Assembly (NCBI GenBank): GCA_041745535.1
Contig: JBGTIS010000116.1
Span: 1 to 24,874 of the forward strand
Length of the DNA stretch: 24,874 bases
From: JBGTIS01 sp041745535
GTDB taxonomy: Bacteria; Bacteroidota; Bacteroidia; Cytophagales; Cyclobacteriaceae
Reading direction: 5' to 3'
Shown: piece after piece, positions 16,870-24,206 of the stretch
Layout: each line of letters begins with the position of its first letter
Numbering within the stretch: position 1 is the first letter of the stretch
Notes under the pieces: model-generated
What the model was told of the DNA's origin: nothing
Seen by the model: only the letters and a program-made list of their open reading frames with translations
Database searches by the model: none
Translations under genes and position numbers: made by a program

Positions 16870-16894
16870 CTTCTGATATTTTTAAATATTTTTG
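16864..16894 (+). promoter_or_regulatory. Promoter of tRNA-Ala
   Basis: TATTTTTG (16887-16894) matches the -7 TAnnTTTG box. Nineteen nt upstream is TTTT (16864-16867), one base off the -33 TTTG. Initiation would fall a few bases before the tRNA 5' end (16904). The -33 element overlaps the last codons of the NlpC/P60 gene. Confidence 0.55.
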
Positions 16895-16903
16895 CCAATG
16901 CCT

Positions 16904-16977
16904 GGGGAATTAGCTCAGTTGGCTAGAGCGCTACGCTGGCAGCGTAGAGGTCACCGGTTCGAGCCCGGTATTCTCCA
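16904..16977 (+). tRNA. tRNA-Ala (anticodon GGC)
   Basis: A complete cloverleaf is readable. The acceptor GGGGAAT (16904-16910) pairs with ATTCTCC (16970-16976), with one G-U. The D stem is GCTC/GAGC, the anticodon stem CTACG (16931-16935)/CGTAG (16943-16947) with loop CTGGCAG and anticodon GGC at 16938-16940, and the T arm ACCGGTTCGAGCCCGGT-like. Discriminator A is 16977. CCA is not encoded (CCT follows). It reads GCC and, weakly, GCU codons. Confidence 0.97.
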
Positions 16978-16982
16978 CCTTA

Positions 16983-17012
16983 AACCAATGCTTTTACAGC
17001 GTTGGTTTTTTT
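16983..17012 (+). terminator. Terminator following tRNA-Ala
   Basis: AACCAATGC (16983-16991) pairs with GCGTTGGTT (16999-17007), with one G-U, followed by a seven-T run. It starts 6 nt after the tRNA. Confidence 0.85.
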
Positions 17013-17118
17013 ATACTTTTTTTTCAGCAATCGTGTAAAATTTTTGCGATTTTATGCTATCTTGACCCCATCTGGATTCCTATATTTATTTTATTTTCTT
17101 TGAAATTCATAATTTTTT

Positions 17119-17132
17119 AATTGATATCAATT
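17119..17132. promoter_or_regulatory. 14-bp perfect palindrome upstream of the 480-residue gene
   Basis: AATTGATATCAATT reads the same on both strands and sits 114 bp before ATG 17246, within the 268-bp gap after the tRNA. It could be an operator for a dimeric regulator. No complete promoter was recognised in this gap, and chance is possible in AT-rich DNA. Confidence 0.35.
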
Positions 17133-17245
17133 GAAAATGTTCTTTTTTATACTAAAACCTTACATGCTACTGGTATTGCCCTTTTTTAACATTATTATCT
17201 GCATGAAGAACCCCATATTCACATTTCAATTCAAAAATATTACAC

Positions 17246-18688
17246 ATGGCAAAATTAAAGAATATTATTAAGCAGTTATCAGATGCGGACTACATGGCCA
17301 TCCATGAGTCGTTAATTGAGAACAGCGCGGAAAAATCAGCCCATTTATTAAAAGCTATGCGGGAACGATCATTGTCGGATAATAAAATTATGGATGAGCT
17401 GGCAGTAAATACCAATGCGTATTACACACTGCGGTCGCGTCTCAACCAAAAAATTGAGGAGTACCTGTTGCAACAAATGGAGAATCCTCGTACCGATTTA
17501 ATTAAAAAGGTAGCTAATATTAATGAAGTAATTTTCACTAAGAAAAAGGCTATTGCTGTTGCTACACTTAAAAAGATTGAAAAGGAGCTTTTAGATTATG
17601 ATTTACCCAGTGAGCTGACCGTTATTTACAAAACGCTTCGTAAACTGCATATTAATACTCCTGAGCACTTTAATTATTCTCAGGTCTATAACAAGCATGT
17701 GGCCTACATGCTGGCTATTGATAAAGCCGAAGAACTATTGGCTCAGTATTTTAAGAAATACGGTGAATTCTCTCTTTCCCGAGACGAAACCAATAAGCTT
17801 GAACTTACCTTGCTGGTAAGGGAGATGAATAACCTGTGTAGTTTATACGAATCACACCGATTGTATATTTACCAGAGCTGTATGAATATCTATCACAGAC
17901 TTTTTGTAGAAGAGGAAAGCTTTGAGGATAACAATACTTTAGAGCCTATTGAGGATATTCTGGATAAAATGCAGGAGTTTTTAAGCTCATATCACCTTGA
18001 TTCTATTTACCACCACCTGCAACTGGTATATGAATTACTGCGATTGGAATATTACAACCATTACAAAGTATACAGAAAAGCAGAGGACTATTATGAAGAA
18101 GTAAACGATGCGGTAGCTACTTTATTAACTAACTACAGCTTGCATACTTATCCGGCGCAGTTTCTGTTTAGCAAAATTAACCGTGCACACCGTGTCGGGA
18201 ACGAAGATTCGCTATATGAAGAAAATGAAATGCTGTTTCATGACTTTGATTGCGATAAAGATGATGTGCCCAAATATGTGACATATGTGGTATACCGCGC
18301 GCTTTGCTGCTTTTATGCCGAACGTTATAACGAGGCTGCCCGTTGGATTAACAATTTGCTGAATGAGATTAGCCTGAAAAAATATCCTTACGCTCAGTTA
18401 GAGGTTAAAGCTGTTTTGGCATTGCAATACTGCCTGATGAACGATTACGATTTGTTCAATCAGCTTACCAACAGTATTCAGCGTCAGGTTCGGATTTTGG
18501 GCAAAGAAAACTGTGAATCAGCTGTGATATTTACTAAAATTCTGAAGATATCAGTTTCTGATGTGAAGCGAGATAAGTATAATAAAATTGAGGCATTGGC
18601 TGAGAAATTCAAGCGATTTGGCAAAGATCATTTTTCACCTACCAGACTTATCAAAATGAATGAAAGCTTTATTAATAAGCTGGTTTAG
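17246..18688 (+). CDS. Conserved-looking all-helical protein of unknown function (TPR-like)
   Basis: This 480-residue protein is not recognised at family level. It has no signal peptide and no membrane segment, so it is presumably cytoplasmic. The whole chain predicts as amphipathic helices with high Tyr, Leu, Asn and Glu content. Several helix pairs have TPR-like spacing (for example VTYVVYRALCCFYAERYNEAARWINNLL near 345-372 and YAQLEVKAVLALQYCLMNDYDLFNQLTN near 380-407), suggesting an alpha-solenoid scaffold. The N-terminal 90 residues (LKAMRERSLSDNKIMDELAV, then SRLNQKIEEYLLQQM) could be a distinct helical module. The gene is monocistronic, between the tRNA-Ala terminator and its own terminator at 18736-18763. 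Codon use looks like that of neighbouring core genes, so it is probably resident rather than recently acquired. Start ATG 17246 is followed by a typical MAKLKNI N-terminus. Confidence 0.85.
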   Translation: MAKLKNIIKQLSDADYMAIHESLIENSAEKSAHLLKAMRERSLSDNKIMDELAVNTNAYYTLRSRLNQKIEEYLLQQMENPRTDLIKKVANINEVIFTKKKAIAVATLKKIEKELLDYDLPSELTVIYKTLRKLHINTPEHFNYSQVYNKHVAYMLAIDKAEELLAQYFKKYGEFSLSRDETNKLELTLLVREMNNLCSLYESHRLYIYQSCMNIYHRLFVEEESFEDNNTLEPIEDILDKMQEFLSSYHLDSIYHHLQLVYELLRLEYYNHYKVYRKAEDYYEEVNDAVATLLTNYSLHTYPAQFLFSKINRAHRVGNEDSLYEENEMLFHDFDCDKDDVPKYVTYVVYRALCCFYAERYNEAARWINNLLNEISLKKYPYAQLEVKAVLALQYCLMNDYDLFNQLTNSIQRQVRILGKENCESAVIFTKILKISVSDVKRDKYNKIEALAEKFKRFGKDHFSPTRLIKMNESFINKLV

Positions 18689-18735
18689 GGCATATTTGTA
18701 AAATATGGATTTTTGTAAATAATTATACCTTTATG

Positions 18736-18763
18736 AAAGCTACTGTTTACAGTAGCTTTTTTT
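18736..18763 (+). terminator. Terminator of the 480-residue protein gene
   Basis: AAAGCTACTG (18736-18745) pairs perfectly with CAGTAGCTTT (18750-18759) around a 4-nt loop and runs into seven T residues. It lies 47 bp after the stop codon. Confidence 0.9.
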
Positions 18764-19023
18764 ATAAGTAAATAATCCTTTTAAGTGATGTTATCTGTTA
18801 ATATAAATTACCGTAATTGAATCTGAAAATAAAACGATTTATGGTATAAGCCGTTAATGCTTTTACTTTAGTTTTTTGATTTTACTTCCTATTTATAGAG
18901 ATTAGCTTTTGAGCTAACTTGAATTAAAAAAGTCAGATATGAAAACTTATTAGGTATTATAGAAGAAATTATTGTAATTGATCCTTTAACACAATTTGGT
19001 TTTCCAAATTTTAATATTTAGCT

Positions 19024-19509
19024 ATGGCTGATTCTATTACTTCTGAAAAAAACTCTAATTTAAGAAACAATCGCTTTGTGTTTGCGAAAGGCAATGACTT
19101 AAAAGAGTTTGATATTGAGAATTTTTCATCTCACTCTAGTCCTTCTTATAATTTTGATGTTACCATTGATAGCTTATATGTTGGATATCCTTATATGAGG
19201 CTTTTAGAACTTTTTCAAGTTCGGGATTCCCATTCTATTATAAGTTTCATTAATAAACACTTTTTTTTGAATGATTATTTATTAGAAATATATAAAGCCA
19301 TTAGAAATTCTTTTCCAGAAGAGAATTTACGGATCGATTTATATGATGATCCTGAGGGTCAAATGTCTAGCGAACTGGCGATATATATCCAGTCTACTGA
19401 TTCACCAGGTAGTGCTTTAGAAAAATTAGATAGCTTTGATAATGATTTCTGGATAGATAGAATTGATAAATATGAAGGGTATATCTCTGTAAATATAGAG
19501 TATAAATGA
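19024..19509 (+). CDS. Acidic protein of unknown function next to the HEPN gene
   Basis: This 161-residue, acidic, soluble-looking protein has no signal peptide or membrane segment. It cannot be assigned to a named family. The C-terminal half has the layout Y-IRNSFPEENLRIDLYDDPEG, then ELAIYIQSTDSPGSALEKLD and DFWIDRIDKYEGYISVNIEY: alternating strand-helix-strand with a D-x-W-x-D-R pattern. I recall similar C-termini in hypothetical proteins encoded beside HEPN genes, notably in cyanobacteria; that is memory, not a search. Its stop lies one base from the stop of the convergent HEPN gene. The DNA is markedly more AT-rich than the core genes either side, consistent with an accessory patch. It could be an antitoxin-like or partner protein of the HEPN gene, but orientation argues against simple co-transcription. 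Confidence 0.75.
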   Translation: MADSITSEKNSNLRNNRFVFAKGNDLKEFDIENFSSHSSPSYNFDVTIDSLYVGYPYMRLLELFQVRDSHSIISFINKHFFLNDYLLEIYKAIRNSFPEENLRIDLYDDPEGQMSSELAIYIQSTDSPGSALEKLDSFDNDFWIDRIDKYEGYISVNIEYK

Positions 19510-19510
19510 T

Positions 19511-19888
19511 TTATTTTAACATATTTAGCTCATTCAGTATTTTTTCCGCTTCAGTCAAGGCACTAAGAAGCTCTGATTCTATATTTGGTAAATAATTCTC
19601 ATAATCAGCTTTTTCACGCCGTTTCTTTAATCTTTTCAACCAAGCGCTTATTCTCTTAGCACGACCATCAGGGTGGGAACTGTACTTTCCTATTGTCCAT
19701 GCATGTGTATTACCATATGGAGATTGTATTGACAGAATAATACAAATTTGTGTGCGAGCTTGAATAATTACCGAATAATAAGCTCTGCTGATTGCTGAGC
19801 GAAATCTTGCCTCTTCAGTACTTGTAAAAGTTTTATCTCTAGAAAGCTCCTTGGCTAAATTATAATACTCCATCCAATTAAAACTCAT
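19511..19888 (-). CDS. HEPN-like domain protein (possible toxin of a toxin-antitoxin-like pair)
   Basis: A 125-residue helical protein. The motifs resemble HEPN/UPF0332-type proteins: an N-terminal helix YYNLAKELSRD, the central ARFRSAISRAYYSVIIQARTQ (27-47), with the Arg-x4-Tyr-Tyr arrangement of that group, and a late KKRREKADYEN (88-98) matching the R-N-x-A-D-Y-D signature. The canonical RNase motif R-x4-6-H of toxic HEPN proteins is not obvious: no His follows the late Arg, so nuclease activity is uncertain. Its ATG overlaps the stop of the upstream CxFxNC gene as ATGA (19885-19888), implying translational coupling. Family knowledge: HEPN proteins act as RNases or nucleotidyltransferase partners in toxin-antitoxin and defence systems. 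The partner here is not an MNT nucleotidyltransferase. HEPN assignment is moderately sure; toxin role is inference. Confidence 0.75.
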   Translation of the reverse strand: MSFNWMEYYNLAKELSRDKTFTSTEEARFRSAISRAYYSVIIQARTQICIILSIQSPYGNTHAWTIGKYSSHPDGRAKRISAWLKRLKKRREKADYENYLPNIESELLSALTEAEKILNELNMLK

Positions 19889-20190
19889 AGATAGGTGCCT
19901 CTCATTATGTTATCAAAAGTTGTTTCTACTATTTTATCTCCACCTTTTCCGTTTTTATACATTTGAGCCATAAAACTTAATGTGTTACTTGCCGGACCAA
20001 AAAATTCCCATTGACAGTTTAGAAATTCACAACTTGTAAGACCTAACGGGCCATGCCCATAATATATCATTTTGCAGTTTTCAAATTTGCATTCCTCAAA
20101 CTCATGAAAGTCAAGAATAATATTTTCATCCTTGAAATCATATTTTTTAATACGCATTGTGTGAGGTGTACTTTTCTCATTTGAATCCAT
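19885..20190 (-). CDS. Small CxFxNC-repeat (pentapeptide-like) protein paired with HEPN gene
   Basis: About 101 residues from ATG 20190. The frame can be extended to GTG 20217, but that codon lies inside the nrdA terminator hairpin, so the inner ATG is chosen. Two copies of a Cys-x-Phe-x-Asn-Cys unit occur (CKFENC 34-39, CEFLNC 54-59), spaced 20 residues, in a setting of short beta strands like a tiny right-handed beta-helix. A conserved-looking GPASNTLSFMAQMYKNG (65-81) and a C-terminal helix to MRGTYL follow. I recall related small proteins of the form CxFxxCxxxFxGPAANTLxFL in other bacteria, but no function. The paired cysteines could bind metal or simply pack the helix. It is followed, with a 4-bp overlap, by the HEPN-like gene, so it may be the antitoxin-position partner. 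Confidence 0.72.
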   Translation of the reverse strand: MDSNEKSTPHTMRIKKYDFKDENIILDFHEFEECKFENCKMIYYGHGPLGLTSCEFLNCQWEFFGPASNTLSFMAQMYKNGKGGDKIVETTFDNIMRGTYL

Positions 20191-20205
20191 ATAAGTATAG
20201 TTTAA

Positions 20206-20229
20206 TAAAAAAGCCACTGTTTAAGTGGC
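20206..20229 (-). terminator. Terminator of the nrdB-nrdA operon
   Basis: GCCACT (20213-20218) pairs with AGTGGC (20224-20229) around a 5-nt loop. On the minus strand it is followed by six T residues and ATTA. It lies 17 bp past the nrdA stop and isolates the downstream HEPN pair. A T-run on the other side makes it potentially bidirectional. Confidence 0.75.
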
Positions 20230-20245
20230 AATTTTTTTGTTTAAA

Positions 20246-22654
20246 TTAACTTCCGCAGGCTTCGCAGCTATCTGGGTCGTCCAGTGAACATTGCATATCC
20301 GTCTGGTTTCGGGCACGCATGGCGGCTGTTTCTTCCGCGCCTACAGGTACTTTTTCCTGCTTTTTGGGTTCGTCGTCGGTCATAGCCTGTTTATCCAGAG
20401 TAAACTTAATTGCATCGGTAGCGGCTTTGGTTCTCAGGTAATACATACCCGTTTTAAGACCTTTTTTCCATGCATAAAAATGCATAGAGGTTAGCTTACC
20501 AAAGTTAGGATCCTGCATATGGATATTTAAGCTTTGGCTTTGGCAGATGAAAGCTCCGCGATCAGCAGCCATATCCAGAATACTTTTCTGGGAAATTTCC
20601 CAGGCAGTTTTATATAGGTCTTTGAGGTGTTGAGGGATTTCAGGAATATCCTGAACCGATCCATTGGCAGCAATCAGTTTATTCTTCATTCTCTCATTCC
20701 ATAAGCCTAATTTTACCAGGTCTCTTAACAAATGCTTGTTTACTACTATGAACTCACCTGAAAGTACCCGCCGGGTATAAATGTTTGAAGTATAAGGCTC
20801 AAAACATTCGTTATTACCCAAAATCTGCGAAGTAGAAGCGGTAGGCATGGGGGCGATGAGCAATGAATTTCTAACGCCATGTTTTTTTACTTCTTTCTTT
20901 AATTCATCCCAGTTCCAGCGCCCTGAATTGGGCGTTACGCCCCACATGTCAAACTGGAATATACCTTTAGAAACCGGTGAGCCTTTGAAAGTTTCATAAG
21001 CGCCATCTTTTTGAGCCAGATCTTTAGAAGCTGTCATGGCAGCAAAATAGATGGTTTCGAAAATGTCTTTGTTTAAGCCAATCGCTTCATCTGAGTCAAA
21101 AGGCATCCGTAGCATAATAAACGCATCGGCCAGTCCCTGTACACCAATACCCACCGGACGATGTCTCATATTAGAATTTCGCGCTTCCGGTACCGGATAA
21201 TAATTGATGTCTATTACCTTATTCAGGTTTTTAGTAACCACATAGGTAACTTCGTACAACTTCTGGTGGTCAAATTTACCATCTTCAGTCACAAATTTGG
21301 GCAACGCGATAGAGGCCAGATTACACACCGCTACTTCATCTGGCGCGGTGTATTCCATAATTTCAGTACACAGGTTACTGGACCGTATGGTACCCAGATT
21401 TTTCTGATTCGACTTTTGGTTGGCCGCGTCTTTATACAGCATATAAGGCGTGCCGGTTTCTACCTGTGCTTCCAGTATTTCAAACCATAGCTCCTGGGCT
21501 TTTACCACTTTGCGGGCTTTACCTTCTCTTTCGTATTTTTCGTACAGTCTTTCAAAATCCTGTCCGTAGCAATCGTGCAATCCCGGTGCTTCGCTAGGGC
21601 AGAATAACGACCATTCCTCATTGTTTTCTACACGCTTCATAAATAAATCGGATACCCAGAGGGCATAGAAAAGGTCACGGGCACGCAATTCTTCTTTTCC
21701 GTGGTTCTTTTTAAGTTGCAGAAAATCGAAGATATCCGCATGCCAGGGTTCCAGATAAATAGCGAAGCTTCCCTTTCTTTTACCGCCTCCCTGATCTACA
21801 TAACGGGCCGTCATATCAAAATTCCGCAGCATGGGCACAATACCGTTAGACACACCATTGGTGCCCCGAATGTAAGATCCTGTAGCCCTTACATGATGGA
21901 TGCTTAAACCAATACCACCTGCCGACTGTGAAATTTGCGCGCATTGTTTTAATGTGTCATAAATACCACTGATTGAATCTTCTTTCACAGTTAGCAAAAA
22001 GCAGGAGGAAAGCTGAGGTTTTGGCGTACCTGCATTGAACAGGGTAGGCGTAGCATGGGTAAACCACTTTTCAGAAAGCAGATTATAGGTTTCAATCACC
22101 GCATCGATATCATCCATATGGATACCTACGGCCACCCGCATCAGCATATGTTGCGGTCTTTCAACTACTTTGCCGCCTAGTTTAATCAGATAAGACCGTT
22201 CCAGCGTTTTAAAACCGAAAAAATCGTAATTATAATCTCGGCTGTAAATAATGGTAGAATCCAGTAAAGCGGCATGCTTTTTAACAACGGCATAAGCTTC
22301 CTTGGAAATAAGCGAAGCATTGGCGCCCGTTTTAGGATCTACATAGGTGTAAAGTCTTTTCATGGTGTTGGAAAAAGACTTACTGGTAACTTTATGTAAA
22401 TTGGAAATAGCGATTCTGGCAGCCAGTACCGCGTATTCCGGGTGTTTTACCGTCATGGTAGCAGCCGTTTCCGCTGCCAGATTATCCAGCTCTACAGTGG
22501 TTACGCCATCGTAAATGCCTTCAATTACTTTTTTCGCGATATCAATAGGGCTTACATAATTTATGTCGAGCCCATAGCAAAGCTTCTCTATTCGGGCGGT
22601 AATTTTATCGAACTTAACCGATTCACGCCGTCCATCTCGTTTTATTACTAACAT
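20246..22654 (-). CDS. nrdA: Ribonucleoside-diphosphate reductase large subunit, class Ia
   Basis: An 802-residue catalytic alpha subunit reducing NDPs to dNDPs with the NrdB radical. The N-terminal ATP-cone allosteric domain (1-90) starts LVIKRDGRRESVKFDKI. The barrel shows LSSCFLLT with reductant Cys218, then SNLCTEI near 425-431 (the N-x-C-x-E catalytic triad with the thiyl cysteine), AVCNLASIALP with the partner Cys, and PMPTASTSQILGNNECFEPYTSN. The C-terminal tail ends SCEACGS, giving the shuttling pair Cys797/Cys800 that is re-reduced by thioredoxin or glutaredoxin. Length and tail fit the eukaryote-like class Ia branch found in Bacteroidota. It is second in the nrdB-nrdA operon with a 39-bp gap. 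All key residues are present. Confidence 0.98.
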   Translation of the reverse strand: MLVIKRDGRRESVKFDKITARIEKLCYGLDINYVSPIDIAKKVIEGIYDGVTTVELDNLAAETAATMTVKHPEYAVLAARIAISNLHKVTSKSFSNTMKRLYTYVDPKTGANASLISKEAYAVVKKHAALLDSTIIYSRDYNYDFFGFKTLERSYLIKLGGKVVERPQHMLMRVAVGIHMDDIDAVIETYNLLSEKWFTHATPTLFNAGTPKPQLSSCFLLTVKEDSISGIYDTLKQCAQISQSAGGIGLSIHHVRATGSYIRGTNGVSNGIVPMLRNFDMTARYVDQGGGKRKGSFAIYLEPWHADIFDFLQLKKNHGKEELRARDLFYALWVSDLFMKRVENNEEWSLFCPSEAPGLHDCYGQDFERLYEKYEREGKARKVVKAQELWFEILEAQVETGTPYMLYKDAANQKSNQKNLGTIRSSNLCTEIMEYTAPDEVAVCNLASIALPKFVTEDGKFDHQKLYEVTYVVTKNLNKVIDINYYPVPEARNSNMRHRPVGIGVQGLADAFIMLRMPFDSDEAIGLNKDIFETIYFAAMTASKDLAQKDGAYETFKGSPVSKGIFQFDMWGVTPNSGRWNWDELKKEVKKHGVRNSLLIAPMPTASTSQILGNNECFEPYTSNIYTRRVLSGEFIVVNKHLLRDLVKLGLWNERMKNKLIAANGSVQDIPEIPQHLKDLYKTAWEISQKSILDMAADRGAFICQSQSLNIHMQDPNFGKLTSMHFYAWKKGLKTGMYYLRTKAATDAIKFTLDKQAMTDDEPKKQEKVPVGAEETAAMRARNQTDMQCSLDDPDSCEACGS

Positions 22655-22693
22655 GATAAGTGGTATTTAGTATATATTATTGTTTGAATTTAA

Positions 22694-23689
22694 CTAAAAG
22701 TCTTCGTCAAGCGAAAAAGTTCGTGAGCTTTTTTCATCACCACTGTTTTTAACTCCTGCCTTCTGATATTCACCAACACGTTTTTCAAAAAAGTTAGTTT
22801 TACCCTGAAGAGAGATCATATCCATAAAATCAAACGGATTAGTAGCATTGTACACCTTGGGGCAATGGAGTTCGTCCAACAGGCGGTCGGCCACAAACTC
22901 GATATACTGACACATCAATTTAGCATTCATACCAATCAGGTCAACCGGCAGCGCATCTGTAACAAATTCTTTCTCTATTTCTACAGCATTCGTAATAATT
23001 TCTGTTACGCTTTTTACCGACATTTTATTAACCAGGTGGTTATTATACAGCAGGCAGGCAAAGTCGCAATGCAAGCCTTCGTCTCTGGAAATAAGCTCAT
23101 TAGAAAAAGTAAGGCCGGGCATCAAACCTCTTTTTTTCAGCCAGAAAATAGAACAGAAACTTCCGGAAAAGAAAATACCTTCCACAGCTGCGAAAGCAAT
23201 CAGTCTTTCGGCAAAGGAGCCTTTATCTATCCATCGCAATGCCCAATCCGCTTTTTTCTTCACGCAATCCATCGTGTCGATGGCATTAAACAGCTTATCT
23301 TTTTCTCTCCCATCCTTCACGTAGGTGTCGATCAACAAAGAATAGGTTTCAGAATGGATATTCTCGATAGCAATCTGGAAGCCATAAAAGAATTTTGCTT
23401 CGGTATATTGTACTTCAGATACAAAATTTTCAGCCAGATTTTCATTTACAATGCCATCGCTGGCAGCAAAAAAAGCAAGCACATGGGAAATAAAATGTCG
23501 CTCGCCATCCTCCAGGTTTTCCCAGTCTTTCATATCCTGGCCCAGGTCAATTTCTTCGGCGGTCCAGAAACTGGCCTCCGCCTTTTTGTACATTTGCCAG
23601 ATGTCAGTATGTTGTATGGGGAAAAGTACGAAACGACTTGAATTTTCATGCAAAATTGGTTCCTGCGCTTCCGCTGTTTTTGGGTCCAT
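22694..23689 (-). CDS. nrdB: Ribonucleoside-diphosphate reductase small subunit, class Ia
   Basis: The beta subunit carries the diiron-tyrosyl radical cofactor. Iron ligands and radical site are present in the ferritin-like bundle: ASDGIVNENL (Asp), ENIHSETY (Glu, His and the radical Tyr in the E-x2-H-x3-Y arrangement), FAAVEGIFFSG (Glu) and SRDEGLHCDF (Glu, His). The C-terminal FSLDEDF matches the R1-binding tail of eukaryotic R2 (FTLDADF). The frame can be read from TTG 23701, but ATG 23689 (MDPKTAE, about 331 residues) is the natural start. It is first in the operon with nrdA downstream. The order B before A, and the sequence, are nearer to eukaryotic R2 than to E. coli NrdB. A 12-bp AT palindrome just upstream may be regulatory. 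Confidence 0.97.
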   Translation of the reverse strand: MDPKTAEAQEPILHENSSRFVLFPIQHTDIWQMYKKAEASFWTAEEIDLGQDMKDWENLEDGERHFISHVLAFFAASDGIVNENLAENFVSEVQYTEAKFFYGFQIAIENIHSETYSLLIDTYVKDGREKDKLFNAIDTMDCVKKKADWALRWIDKGSFAERLIAFAAVEGIFFSGSFCSIFWLKKRGLMPGLTFSNELISRDEGLHCDFACLLYNNHLVNKMSVKSVTEIITNAVEIEKEFVTDALPVDLIGMNAKLMCQYIEFVADRLLDELHCPKVYNATNPFDFMDMISLQGKTNFFEKRVGEYQKAGVKNSGDEKSSRTFSLDEDF

Positions 23690-23698
23690 ATGAATAAA

Positions 23699-23714
23699 CA
23701 ATTATATATAATGT
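23699..23714. promoter_or_regulatory. Palindromic AT element before nrdB, possible NrdR-box-like site
   Basis: ATTATATATAAT (23701-23712) is a perfect palindrome, 11 bp before ATG 23689. The 16-mer CAATTATATATAATGT agrees with the remembered NrdR box ACACTATATATAGTGT at 12 positions. NrdR boxes normally come in pairs about 31 bp apart and no convincing second one is seen, so this is weak. Confidence 0.3.
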
Positions 23715-23851
23715 AGAAAAAATTATGTTAAACCCTTGTCCTACAGCTTGTTGCTTAATGGGTACTGTATGCTCCAGATCACTAAAATCCAAGAATTTAT
23801 AAGGGTTAAAAATGGTTAGAGTACTCAAAATTTTTTGCCATTTTTCTGTGT

Positions 23852-24132
23852 CCTCCTCTAACAAAGATGTCTAATAACCGGGAAAGCTCAAAGCATTTTT
23901 TTTATTAATTTAAGCTTATTCTCAAGCAGCGATTTAGTGCCGTACCTGTAAAGCATTGAGAAATAAAGGCTTATCTTACAGTATAAATATAATGCTAAAA
24001 AAATATCGTAATTTTTAGTTAACAAACGCGATTTTATCTTATTTTTTAATTCAAAAAGAATAGTTTATTTTAAAAATTTGCAAGCTTTATCCTTATTATT
24101 ATAAAAACTTTTCAATGGATAAAATGTTTGAT
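23852..24132. repeat. Direct repeat, copy 1 (unknown element upstream of nrdB)
   Basis: The core 23852-24044 matches copy 2 at 24540-24732 with a constant offset of 688 bp and no gap. I counted about 17 differences by eye, roughly 91% identity. Similarity then weakens but returns at GTTTATTTTAAAA and AAAATGTTTGAT (24121-24132). Inside is a possible stem TTCTCAA (23919-23925) with TTGAGAA (23956-23962), and CTAAAAA with TTTTTAG (23995-24018). No terminal inverted repeats or target duplications are seen, so it does not look like an insertion sequence. The minus strand is open for 58 codons (24064 to stop 23888) but without a start. Confidence 0.85.
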
Positions 24133-24180
24133 TTTAAAAGTATCGATTTTGAAGAAGAAATAAATCCCAATTATTTCTGA
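24115..24180 (+). CDS. Mini-ORF (21 codons) after repeat copy 1
   Basis: ATG 24115 to TGA 24180 encodes the acidic peptide MDKMFDFKSIDFEEEINPNYF. It begins at the right-hand edge of repeat copy 1. The same edge in copy 2 also has ATGTTTGAT, followed by a different short frame (12 codons, ending at 24816). No ribosome-binding evidence or homology is available. A terminator at 24497-24535 points in the right direction to end such a transcript, but lies over 300 bp downstream. Treat as a possibility only. Confidence 0.25.
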   Translation: MDKMFDFKSIDFEEEINPNYF

Positions 24181-24206
24181 TTAGTATTAGATTTTTTTAT
24201 TGAATT

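Larger units (their letters stand above)
23715..24206. other. Intergenic region upstream of nrdB, mostly repeat copy 1
   Basis: Positions 23715-23851 should hold the nrdB promoter, but no full TTTG-N19-TAnnTTTG was found on the minus strand. From 23852 on, the region is the first copy of the direct repeat, then a 21-codon mini-ORF (24115-24180). Nothing else is supported. Confidence 0.5.

Noticed and set aside
21161..21490. Plus-strand 109-codon frame inside nrdA
   Set aside because: It is antisense to a conserved part of nrdA with low-complexity basic and aromatic composition; a shadow frame.
22865..23641. Long open frame (258 codons) antisense to nrdB on the plus strand
   Set aside because: It lies wholly inside nrdB, whose identity is certain, and its translation has no coherent domain; the open frame follows from nrdB codon use.
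23646..23864. Minus-strand 72-codon frame overlapping the nrdB 5' end
   Set aside because: It overlaps nrdB out of frame and runs through the presumed promoter region and repeat edge; no recognisable features.
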